Origin: Collinsella sp. MSK.8.10 | GTDB taxonomy: Bacteria; Actinomycetota; Coriobacteriia; Coriobacteriales; Coriobacteriaceae | NCBI RefSeq assembly: GCF_019041915.1 | Contig: NZ_JAHPYF010000003.1 | Span: forward strand, 124,001 to 188,000 | DNA length: 64,000 nucleotides | Direction of reading: 5' to 3' | In this document: one piece after another, positions 44,465-51,948 of the stretch | Numbering within the stretch: position 1 is the first letter of the stretch | Layout: the number at the start of each line of letters is the position of its first letter | Position numbers and translations under genes: made by a program | Notes under the pieces: generated by a model | Told to the model about the DNA's origin: nothing | The model's database searches: none | The model's input: the letters and a program-made list of their open reading frames with translations, nothing else

Positions 44465-44500
44465 ATTCTCAGCGAGAATAATTTCTCACTAACATTATTC
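44465..44500. promoter_or_regulatory. Candidate operator upstream of modA
   Basis: Two overlapping dyads: ATTCTC-AGC-GAGAAT (44465-44479) and GAATAAT...ATTATTC (44476-44482 with 44494-44500). They lie about 75-110 bases before the modA start in AT-rich DNA. The position suits repressor control of the mod operon, for example by a ModE-like or other regulator; none is assigned. Confidence 0.4.
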
Positions 44501-44575
44501 GCGCAAAAGTATAATCTGATTGCAGATTAAAGCCCGCGGTGGGGTACCCGGGCACAAGGTCCGAAAGGGTTGAAT

Positions 44576-45451
44576 ATGTTCGATATGGTTTCTCGCCGCG
44601 GATTCGTCTCGCTTTCTGCTGTCGCCGCTGCCGGCCTTGGTCTTGCTGGCTGCTCGGGCAGCAAGACGTCCGAGCCGGCCGGATCCGATGCCGGCTCCGC
44701 CAAGTCTTCCTCTAAGAAGAAGGCTGTCGAGCTGCAGGTCTTTGCCGCCAACTCGCTCGAGAAGGCCCTGCCCGAGGTTCAGGAGCTCTACACCGAGCAG
44801 ACCGGCACTACGTTTGCCGACACGCAGTTTAAGGCGTCTGGCGACCTTGTCGAGCAGATGCGCGCCGGTGCCGCCGTCGACGTGCTCATCACGGCCTCCA
44901 AGGGTACCATGGATGACGCTGAGACCGCCGAGCTCGTCGACGCCGACACGCGTGAGGACATGTTCGTCAACGACCTCGTGATTATTCGCGCCGAGGGCTC
45001 CGACACCAAGATCGAGGCCATCGCCGACGTCGCGAACCTGGACGGCAAGATCGCCATCGGCGACGCCAAGACCGTCCCCGCCGGCAAGTACGCCAACCAG
45101 GCGCTGGCTTCCGTGGGCCTCTACACCGGCATCGAGGGCGACGACGGCGAGTATGCGCCCGAGATCGCCGACAAGGTGGCCCTGGCCGACAAAGTTGGTA
45201 CCGCCGCCGCCTATGTGTCCACGGGCGACTGCGTGGCTGGATTTGTCTACAGCTCCGATATCTTCCGCTACGACGGCATCGAGGAGGCCTTCGTGTGTCC
45301 CGAGGACTCGCACAAGCCCATCGTGTATCCGGGTGCCGTTGCCGAGAGCTCCGAGCACGCCGACGAAGCCAAGGCGTTCATCGACTTCTGTCTGACCAAC
45401 AAGAAGGCTCAGAAGATTTGGGCCAAGTACGGCTTTGAGCTTTCCGCGTAG
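44576..45451 (+). CDS. modA: Molybdate ABC transporter substrate-binding lipoprotein
   Basis: Binds molybdate (or tungstate) outside the membrane; 291 residues. The signal peptide VSRRGFVSLSAVAAAGLGLAGC contains an RR pair, so Tat export is possible, with a lipobox cysteine at about residue 27. A Ser/Lys linker follows. The binding domain starts VELQVFAANSLEKALPEV, with the ModA-type ligand segments and FKASGDLVEQMRAGAAVDV. ATG 44576 is six bases after GAAAGGG. It overlaps the modB region by one base if the longer GTG modB start is used. Confidence 0.92.
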   Translation: MFDMVSRRGFVSLSAVAAAGLGLAGCSGSKTSEPAGSDAGSAKSSSKKKAVELQVFAANSLEKALPEVQELYTEQTGTTFADTQFKASGDLVEQMRAGAAVDVLITASKGTMDDAETAELVDADTREDMFVNDLVIIRAEGSDTKIEAIADVANLDGKIAIGDAKTVPAGKYANQALASVGLYTGIEGDDGEYAPEIADKVALADKVGTAAAYVSTGDCVAGFVYSSDIFRYDGIEEAFVCPEDSHKPIVYPGAVAESSEHADEAKAFIDFCLTNKKAQKIWAKYGFELSA

Positions 45452-45519
45452 TGCGGCTTGGCGCGATAATTCCATCGTTTTGTGTTTCACTCCGTTCTTG
45501 TATTCGCTTGGAGCTTTTC

Positions 45520-46962
45520 GTGCTTAATAGATTCCGCATGCTTGTCGCCTGTGCTTTGACCTTCGCGCTTTGCTGGGTGCCGGGATTTGCGTTTGCTGGG
45601 GACGCTGAGGACGGGGCCCAGGTTGCTGCGACCGCTCATGGGCTTTCCTATGGGATCGAGGGTTTTGAGCGGCTGGCCAAGGGGACCGCTCGTGCCATGG
45701 AGGGCCAGCCTGAGGGCTACCGGTTTCCCGTTGACGAGGACGTGGACCTTGTGGTGGCGCCTGCTGCCGATCGCGTTGTGGTGTGGATATCGCCCAAGGC
45801 GGTCGAGAAGTATGGATTGGATCCGCAGGACAACGAGTGCGTATCGGGTCTCAAGGCCCTCGTCTGTAAGCTCGACAGCGCAAACTGCATGGGAGGTGCG
45901 CAGCTGGGGGACGTGGATCTTCCTTGGTATGTCACGGCGGAAACAACGTTTGATTCCGGCGGGTATACCTATGGCTTTGACGAGCGCGGTGCGGATGGGG
46001 ACCGCTATGTGGTGATTGCATCAGCCTCGGGTGATGCCAAGGGCGGCGCGCGTTGGCTTGATAGCGCTCACATGGTAGAAGCATCGTCTGTCGTATTGCG
46101 GGATGAGCAGGGGCCCTGGACCTCTCTGACCTCCTTTTTGTGCGACATCGACTATCGCCCGTTTTGGGTGTCCATTAAAACGAGCGGTCTTGCCCTGGTG
46201 ATCGCGTTTGCGCTGGGCCTGTTCGCCGCGTGGAAGACCATGGGTACCTCGAGTCGCATCAAGGGCCTGCTCGATTCGGTCTTTACGATTCCTATGGTGC
46301 TGCCGCCTACGGTGTGCGGCTTTTTGCTGCTTATGCTATTTGGTCGATCGACCGGGGTCGGTCGGTGGCTTATCGCGCACGGCGTCTCGATTGTCTTTAC
46401 GTGGCCGGCGGCGGTGATCTCTGCCGTGGTGGTGTCGTTCCCGCTCGTCTATCGTACGGCACTCGGAGCCTTCGAGAGCCTCGACACGCAGATGCTCGAC
46501 GCCGCGCGAACCTTGGGATGGTCCGAGCGTCTCATCTTTACCAAGCTTATGATGCCGCTTGGGTGGCCCTCTATTGCCGCCGGCACGGTGCTCGCCTTTG
46601 CCCGCGCGATGGGCGAGTTTGGCTGCACGCTGTTCTTTGCGGGCAACTACGCCGGTATTACGCAGACCATTCCCATCGCCATCTACTTTGAGTGGATGGG
46701 CGGCAACACGTCGGTGGCCCTCTTTTGGGTCGTCGTCGTGATTGTCTTTAGCTTTTTGGTCATCCTGTTCATCAACATGTACACCGCTCATTCGCAAAAG
46801 TATCGCGAGCGGGGCCTTTCCCGTGCGGAGCGCAAACAGGCCAAAGATCTCGCCGGACAGGGCGATTCGCTCGACCCAGTCGGCGGCGATGCCCTGCGTA
46901 TCGATCGCGAGGCGCTGGCCGAGCTCATGCGCGATGATGCGGCGCCGCAGGGAGGTCGATAG
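45520..46962 (+). CDS. modB: Molybdate ABC transporter permease with large N-terminal extracytoplasmic domain
   Basis: Permease subunit with an unusual architecture. The C-terminal half (about 220-430) is a typical ModB: several membrane helices starting WVSIKTSGLALVIAFALGLFA-like, GFLLLMLFG and the EAA loop LDAARTLGWSERLIFTKLMMPLG. Residues about 30-215 before it form an extra region with a secretion-like start (MLVACALTFALCW-type, VPGFAFAGDAEDG) and soluble character (GGYTYGFDERGADGDRYVVI). Classical ModB is about 225 residues; this one is 480. GTG 45520 follows GGAG; GTG 45451 would add 23 residues. It lies three bases before modC. Confidence 0.85.
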   Translation: MLNRFRMLVACALTFALCWVPGFAFAGDAEDGAQVAATAHGLSYGIEGFERLAKGTARAMEGQPEGYRFPVDEDVDLVVAPAADRVVVWISPKAVEKYGLDPQDNECVSGLKALVCKLDSANCMGGAQLGDVDLPWYVTAETTFDSGGYTYGFDERGADGDRYVVIASASGDAKGGARWLDSAHMVEASSVVLRDEQGPWTSLTSFLCDIDYRPFWVSIKTSGLALVIAFALGLFAAWKTMGTSSRIKGLLDSVFTIPMVLPPTVCGFLLLMLFGRSTGVGRWLIAHGVSIVFTWPAAVISAVVVSFPLVYRTALGAFESLDTQMLDAARTLGWSERLIFTKLMMPLGWPSIAAGTVLAFARAMGEFGCTLFFAGNYAGITQTIPIAIYFEWMGGNTSVALFWVVVVIVFSFLVILFINMYTAHSQKYRERGLSRAERKQAKDLAGQGDSLDPVGGDALRIDREALAELMRDDAAPQGGR

Positions 46963-46965
46963 GTC

Positions 46966-48036
46966 ATGTCACTCGTTCTGGATATCAAAAAGCGCTATCC
47001 CGGCTTTATGCTCGACATGCAGCTTGAGGCCGGCGAGGAGCGCGTGGCGCTGCTGGGCGCCTCGGGTTGTGGCAAGAGCTGCACGCTGCGCTGCATTGCC
47101 GGTGTGGAGACGCCCGACGAGGGCAAGATCGTCGTCAACGGCGTGACCTTTTTTGACTCGGGGGCGGGCATCAACCTGTCGCCCCAGGAGCGAAAATGCG
47201 CCCTGCTGTTCCAAAACTATCAGCTGTTCCCTAATATGACAGTGGCCGATAACGTATGTGCCGGCGTAAAGGATGCGGGCGACGCCGCGGCGCGCAAGCA
47301 GCTTGCCGAGCGCTACCTGGGTATCTTTGGACTGGCCGATTTTGCCGACCGCTATCCCGCGCGACTCTCGGGCGGTCAGCAGCAACGTGTGGCGCTTGCG
47401 CGCATGGTGGCGGCGCATCCGGGCATTTTTATGTTCGACGAGCCCATGAGCGCACTCGATTCCTATCTTAAGAGCGCCCTCGAACAGAACATGCTCGACC
47501 TGTTCGATGTATGCAACCGCACCGTGCTCTACGTGAGCCACGATATTGACGAGGCATGCCGCCTGTGCGAGCGCATTTGCGTGATGCATAACGGACATGT
47601 CGAGGAGATCGGCTCCGTCGAGGACGTGGTCCGCCGTCCGCAGACGCTGGCGGCGCTGCGCCTGACGGGCTGCAAGAACACAAGCCGGGCGCGCAAGATC
47701 GGCGACGAAGAAGTTGAGGCGCTCGATTGGGGCATGACCTTTAACGTGGGTCGCGAGGTTCCCGATAATGTGGCGTACCTGGGCATTCGCGCGAGCTACT
47801 TCCATGTGGACAACCGTGCCGAGCGGGGTCGCAACAGCTACGACCTGCACGTGGCGCGCGTGAGCGATTCGCGTTTTGAGCGCCTGGTGCTGTTGGATGC
47901 GCCGCGGGCCGATGCGCCAACGCGTCTGCAGTGGAAGGTCAACAAATTGAGCGTACCAGCGGATGGGTTACCGCAAGAAGGCGAGACCCTGCGTATGCAT
48001 TTTGATGCCAGCAGGATCCATCTGGTTTGTCGGTAG
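46966..48036 (+). CDS. modC: Molybdate ABC transporter ATP-binding protein
   Basis: ATPase of the molybdate importer, 356 residues. Walker A is LLGASGCGKS, the signature is [14 protein letters not shown], Walker B is IFMFDEPMSALD, and the H-loop is YVSHDIDEACRLCE. The first 230 residues form the nucleotide-binding domain. The C-terminal 110 residues form an extra domain like the regulatory domain of CysA/ModC-type ATPases (VAYLGIRASYFHVD). GGAGG precedes ATG 46966. The modABC order and spacing give one operon. Confidence 0.92.
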   Translation: MSLVLDIKKRYPGFMLDMQLEAGEERVALLGASGCGKSCTLRCIAGVETPDEGKIVVNGVTFFDSGAGINLSPQERKCALLFQNYQLFPNMTVADNVCAGVKDAGDAAARKQLAERYLGIFGLADFADRYPARLSGGQQQRVALARMVAAHPGIFMFDEPMSALDSYLKSALEQNMLDLFDVCNRTVLYVSHDIDEACRLCERICVMHNGHVEEIGSVEDVVRRPQTLAALRLTGCKNTSRARKIGDEEVEALDWGMTFNVGREVPDNVAYLGIRASYFHVDNRAERGRNSYDLHVARVSDSRFERLVLLDAPRADAPTRLQWKVNKLSVPADGLPQEGETLRMHFDASRIHLVCR

Positions 48037-48169
48037 CGCCGGGTAATGCCGTCGGGGATATAAGTCTCGGCGGCTTTGTCTTGCCGTTCGCCGAATGGGG
48101 AATGACAAACTCTTATCAACACAGATAATTATTTATTAAACGACGGCACACGAGGTTGTCGTACGAATG

Positions 48170-48218
48170 TCAACGGTGTTCGCATGGTCGACGACCGTTG
48201 ATATAGTTGACCTCAACT
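48170..48218. promoter_or_regulatory. Candidate operator dyads upstream of the DCCP genes
   Basis: TCAACGGT (48170-48177) is repeated inverted as ACCGTTGA (48194-48201), and AGTTGA-CC-TCAACT forms a tight palindrome at 48205-48218. They lie just upstream of the 22-codon reading frame and in the 429-base gap after modC. The protein that might bind them is unknown. Confidence 0.4.
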
Positions 48219-48237
48219 TGTAGAGGAGGGTGCGCAC

Positions 48238-48306
48238 ATGCCGCAGACGACATACATTCGCCGCGTTGCCGCGCGTGCCCTATATATGGCTCGGAGCCGC
48301 ATATGA
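48238..48306 (+). CDS. Candidate 22-residue leader peptide before the DCCP genes
   Basis: A short frame starts at ATG 48238 behind a strong GAGGAGG site and reads MPQTTYIRRVAARALYMARS followed by RI. It contains five arginines and two tyrosines. A GC-rich bulged hairpin (about 48392-48421) lies downstream. It might be a regulatory leader peptide for the next gene, but the codon content does not point clearly to one amino acid, and translation is unproven. Confidence 0.35.
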   Translation: MPQTTYIRRVAARALYMARSRI

Positions 48307-48465
48307 GCAGGTATGTTCACGGCTCCGGGAGAGACGACGCACAACTAAATAACCGTCCGCAAGGCAGGTTCCCTAAAATTCCGGGTTTGAGCACGGCCGG
48401 ACAATCGCCGTCCGTCGTGCATCGATACCGCCGTTATCCGTTTTTGGTTCGAGAGGGGAACCGTC

Positions 48466-49749
48466 ATGGCTGAAGAATTTGATTTCCATCCGATGTGGGA
48501 GAGCCTCGGCATGAATCTTGCCGACCACGACCTGCTGCTGGGCGCCGTGGGCCAGATGTACGGCGATATGTTCCTGACGCAGAACAATCGCCCCAAGTCT
48601 ACGTCCTACCTGGATTTTGTCGCCACCAACATCCACAGCGGCCGTATTAAGGAGATGCTCGACAAGAAGGAGGCCGGCGAGGCCACCAAGATCGTCGGCT
48701 CGTTCTGCGTCTACGTGCCCGAGGAGATCGTACTTGCCTGCGACGGTATCCCCGTGGGTCTATGCTCTGGTGCCGATTGGGCAACCGATAAGGTCGAGGA
48801 GCACCTGCCGCGCAACACCTGTCCGCTTATCAAGAGCTTTGCCGGCTTTAAGCTGGGCGAGGTCTGCCCCTACATTGAGTCGAGTGACTTGGTGGTAGGC
48901 GAGAACACCTGCGACGGCAAGAAGAAAGCCTACGAGTTTTTTGCCACGCAAAAGAACATGTACGTCATGGATATTCCCAACGTACACGACGAGTCGACGC
49001 TCGTGACCTGGAAGGCCGAGGTCAAGAAGCTCGCCGACAAGATCGAGGAAGAGTGTGGCGTCAAGATTACGCCCGAGCGTCTGAAGGCCGCCATCCACGC
49101 CGTCAATGAGAAGCGTCGCGCCCTGCAGCGCCTCGCAGCCACGCGCGCTGCCGACCCGGCGCCCATCAGCGGTCTCGACAGCCTGCTGACCGTTCAGGCC
49201 GCCTTTATGGACGACACGCCGCGTCTGACCGGAGCCATCAACGATATGGCGGCTGAGTGCGAGCAGCGTGTCGAGGCCGGCGAGGGCGTGACGCCCAAGG
49301 GGACCAAGCGCATCCTGTACACCGGTACGCCCATGGCCGTGCCCAACTGGAAACTGTTCAACCTCATCGAGAAGGCCGGCGGCGTTGTGGTCGGCGAGGA
49401 GTCCTGCACGGGCTCGCGCTACTACAAGGACCTGGTCGACGAGTCCGGCGAGACGGTCGACGAGATGCTCGACGCCATCGCCGAGCGCTACTTTAAGATC
49501 AACTGCGCCGTCTTTACGCCCAACGACCAGCGTATGAAGGACATCGTTCAGATGGCCAAGGACCTGCATGTAGACGGCATCGTCGACGTGGCCCTGCAGT
49601 TCTGCACGCTCTACGAGATGGAGTCGTTTGCCGTGGAGAAGGCCGCCGAGGAGGTCGGCATTCCGTTTATGCACATCACGACCGACTACGCTGGCGAGGA
49701 TGCAGGTCAGTTACAAACCAGGATCGAAGCTTTCTTGGAGACCATTTAG
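48466..49749 (+). CDS. 2-hydroxyacyl-CoA dehydratase-like double-cubane-cluster protein, subunit 1
   Basis: A 427-residue member of the HgdB/BadD-like family, in which the stand-alone versions are double-cubane-cluster proteins (DCCP) that hold an [8Fe-9S]-type cluster and reduce small molecules using a low-potential electron from an activator ATPase. Cysteines at about 81, 92, 100, 119, 134 and 149 (in VGSFCVYVPEE, NTCPLIKSF and GENTCDGKKKAYEFF) match the cluster-ligand region of the family. Later ones are in EESCTGSRYY and NCAVFTPNDQR. The N-terminus has an extra 45-residue region relative to the second copy. The natural substrate is unknown. Confidence 0.82.
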   Translation: MAEEFDFHPMWESLGMNLADHDLLLGAVGQMYGDMFLTQNNRPKSTSYLDFVATNIHSGRIKEMLDKKEAGEATKIVGSFCVYVPEEIVLACDGIPVGLCSGADWATDKVEEHLPRNTCPLIKSFAGFKLGEVCPYIESSDLVVGENTCDGKKKAYEFFATQKNMYVMDIPNVHDESTLVTWKAEVKKLADKIEEECGVKITPERLKAAIHAVNEKRRALQRLAATRAADPAPISGLDSLLTVQAAFMDDTPRLTGAINDMAAECEQRVEAGEGVTPKGTKRILYTGTPMAVPNWKLFNLIEKAGGVVVGEESCTGSRYYKDLVDESGETVDEMLDAIAERYFKINCAVFTPNDQRMKDIVQMAKDLHVDGIVDVALQFCTLYEMESFAVEKAAEEVGIPFMHITTDYAGEDAGQLQTRIEAFLETI

Positions 49750-49764
49750 GACTATCCGCCCCGG

Positions 49765-49866
49765 CGGCTTTCCCGGGCACCCGATCTTGCCGTTCAAACC
49801 GTCGCTTGTGTACCAAAGTACGCGGCGCTCCTCTTTTACGGCAACCTCGGGCACCTGGGAAAGCCG
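49765..49866. repeat. Large imperfect palindrome between the two DCCP genes
   Basis: Arms 49765-49792 and 49839-49866 are 28-base inverted copies with about five mismatches (CGGCTTTCCC...CTTGCCG). The spacer is 46 bases, with a GTACCAAAGTAC-like inner dyad. It fills most of the 150-base gap between the two paralogous genes. Confidence 0.7.
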
Positions 49867-49899
49867 TTTCCTTGGTTGGTTGAAAGGTTTAGGAGTTAT

Positions 49900-51063
49900 A
49901 TGTCGGAAAATATTGAGCAGCCGTTGCCGTCCACGTTTGAGGAGTTCAACGAGCAGCGCAAGGCGGCGTTTATTCGCGTCAAGGATTATAAGCAGGCGGG
50001 TAATCGCCTGGTCGGTTTTCTGTGCAGCTACACGCCGCTCGAGATTATCGATGCCGCGGGGGCTGCGAGTGTCGCTCTGTGCGGTACGTCCGATGAGGTG
50101 ATTCCCGAGGCCGAGAAGGTGCTGCCGGCAAACCTCTGCCCGCTCATCAAGTCGACCTACGGCTTTGCCTACTCGCAAAAGTGCCCGTTTACGTACTTTA
50201 GCGACATGATCATCGGCGAGACCACCTGCGACGGCAAGAAGAAGATGTACGAGCTACTCAACGAGCTCAAGCGCACGCACATTCTGCACCTGCCGCAGGG
50301 TCGTGATCGCGCCTACGAGCGTGAAGGCTGGTACGAGGAGTGCCGCCTGCTCAAGGAGGAGCTCGAGAACTTCTACGGCATTACGATTACTGATGACGAC
50401 CTGCGCGCCGCCGTCCGTCGTCGCAACCGCTTGCGTGCGGCCCAGCTCGAGATGTTTGCGCTGCAGGCCAATCAGCCGGCGGCCATGAGCGGCGTCGACC
50501 TGATGAGCACTATGTTTGCCGGTACGTTCAGCTTTGATATCGAGGCCTATACGCAGCAGCTGGAGCAAAAGGTTGCCAAGCTGCGCGAGGCCTACGACGC
50601 GGGCGAGCGCCCGGTTGCGGCGGATGCCAAGCGCATTCTGATCACCGGCTGTCCGGTGGGCGGTGTGATCAACAAGATCGGCCGTACTATCGAGTCCAAC
50701 GGCGGTGTGGTCGTGTGCATGGACGACTGCTCGGGCGAGCGCACGGCGGCCATGATGATCGACCCGGAGGCTCCCGATATCCTGCACGCCATCGCCGACC
50801 GCTACCTGGACATCAACTGCTCGGTCATGACGCCCAACGACAGCCGCATGGGGAACACGCTTGCCATGTGCGAGAAGTATCATGTCGATGGCGTGGTAGA
50901 GAGCGTGCTACAGGCCTGCCACACCTTTAACGTGGAGAGTGCGCGCATGCAGGAAGCTGTCGAGGGTGCGGGTATTCCGTATATGAAGATCGAGACCGAC
51001 TACAGCAACGGTGACATGGGCCAGATCGAGACTCGCATCGCTGCCTTTATCGAGACCCTGTAG
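49900..51063 (+). CDS. 2-hydroxyacyl-CoA dehydratase-like double-cubane-cluster protein, subunit 2
   Basis: A 387-residue paralogue of the preceding gene. The same motif order is seen: [11 protein letters not shown] (Cys42), LCGTSDEV (Cys61), [12 protein letters not shown] (Cys80), KCPFTYF (Cys95) and [15 protein letters not shown] (Cys110). The C-terminal half has [22 protein letters not shown] and QACHTFNVE. The two copies could form a heteromer or be two separate enzymes; only one activator gene follows. GGAG lies six bases before ATG 49900. The function is not established. Confidence 0.82.
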   Translation: MSENIEQPLPSTFEEFNEQRKAAFIRVKDYKQAGNRLVGFLCSYTPLEIIDAAGAASVALCGTSDEVIPEAEKVLPANLCPLIKSTYGFAYSQKCPFTYFSDMIIGETTCDGKKKMYELLNELKRTHILHLPQGRDRAYEREGWYEECRLLKEELENFYGITITDDDLRAAVRRRNRLRAAQLEMFALQANQPAAMSGVDLMSTMFAGTFSFDIEAYTQQLEQKVAKLREAYDAGERPVAADAKRILITGCPVGGVINKIGRTIESNGGVVVCMDDCSGERTAAMMIDPEAPDILHAIADRYLDINCSVMTPNDSRMGNTLAMCEKYHVDGVVESVLQACHTFNVESARMQEAVEGAGIPYMKIETDYSNGDMGQIETRIAAFIETL

Positions 51064-51069
51064 GACAAA

Positions 51070-51098
51070 TGCGGCAAAGGGATAGCTGCTTTGCCGCA
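51070..51098 (+). promoter_or_regulatory. Hairpin just before the activator ribosome site
   Basis: Perfect ten-base arms (TGCGGCAAAG at 51070-51079 and CTTTGCCGCA at 51089-51098) with a nine-base loop, four bases after... the DCCP 2 stop region and directly upstream of the AAGGAGG site of the activator. It may tune the ratio of activator to enzyme by stabilising mRNA ends or slowing translation. Confidence 0.5.
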
Positions 51099-51113
51099 TA
51101 GAAGGAGGATGCC

Positions 51114-51878
51114 GTGGTTGGCATTGGTATCGACATCGGTTCGACGGCCGCGAAGGCTGCGGTGGTGGACACGGATGGCGCCATTGCGTGGACCTGCGTC
51201 ATACCGACGGGATATTCGTCGGTTGATGCGGCCGAGCGCCTGCGCGGCGAACTCGCTTCAGCCGGCTATGACGTGACGGGCGACGATGTTCGCGTGGTCG
51301 CGACCGGATATGGTCGTGTCGCCGTGCCCTATGCGCACAAGGTCGTTACCGAGATTACCTGCCACGGCACCGGTGCTGTGCGCCTGTTTGGCGACCACGG
51401 CACGGTGATTGACGTGGGCGGTCAGGACACCAAGGTTATCCAACTTAAGGGTGGCCGCGTGGCCAAGTTTGCCATGAACGACAAGTGCGCCGCCGGCACG
51501 GGGCGCTTTTTGGAGATCATGGCCGACCGCCTGGGCATTTCCCAGCAGCAGATGGCCGACCTGGCGCGTTCCGGCGAGCCCACCAAGATCAGCAGCATGT
51601 GCACGGTGTTTGCCGAAAGCGAGGTTATCAGCCTGATCGGTCGCGGTGAGCCGCGCGAGAACATTGCGCGTGGCGTGATCGACAGCGTGGTCTCGCGCGT
51701 GGCCACTATGGCCGGGCAGGCGACGGGTGCTCCGTACTACCTGACGGGAGGCTTGTGCGAGAACGCTTACGTTGTGGAGCGGCTGGCGGCGCTGCTGGGG
51801 TCGCCGGTCACCACCTCGCCCCAGGCCCGCTTCGCCGGTGCCATCGGCGCGGCGATTCGCGCACAGGCGCTCAATTAA
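51114..51878 (+). CDS. Acyl-CoA dehydratase activase-like ATPase (HgdC/BadF family)
   Basis: A 254-residue ASKHA-fold ATPase that, as a homodimer holding one [4Fe-4S] cluster, drives an electron into the DCCP or dehydratase partner. The phosphate-binding motif GIDIGSTAAKAAVVD is near residue 6, and VIDVGGQDTKVIQ is near 98. The cluster cysteines are in NDKCAAGTGRFLE (Cys125) and SSMCTVFAESEV (Cys163), close to the two cysteines of the characterised activator of Acidaminococcus. The GTG 51114 start follows AAGGAGG. It follows the two DCCP genes on the same strand and is probably shared by them. Confidence 0.9.
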   Translation: MVGIGIDIGSTAAKAAVVDTDGAIAWTCVIPTGYSSVDAAERLRGELASAGYDVTGDDVRVVATGYGRVAVPYAHKVVTEITCHGTGAVRLFGDHGTVIDVGGQDTKVIQLKGGRVAKFAMNDKCAAGTGRFLEIMADRLGISQQQMADLARSGEPTKISSMCTVFAESEVISLIGRGEPRENIARGVIDSVVSRVATMAGQATGAPYYLTGGLCENAYVVERLAALLGSPVTTSPQARFAGAIGAAIRAQALN

Positions 51879-51948
51879 TGCATCCGCCGTAGGCTCGCAT
51901 TCATGCGTATACTGGGAGAAAATGATTGACCGATGAGAGGAGGTATCG

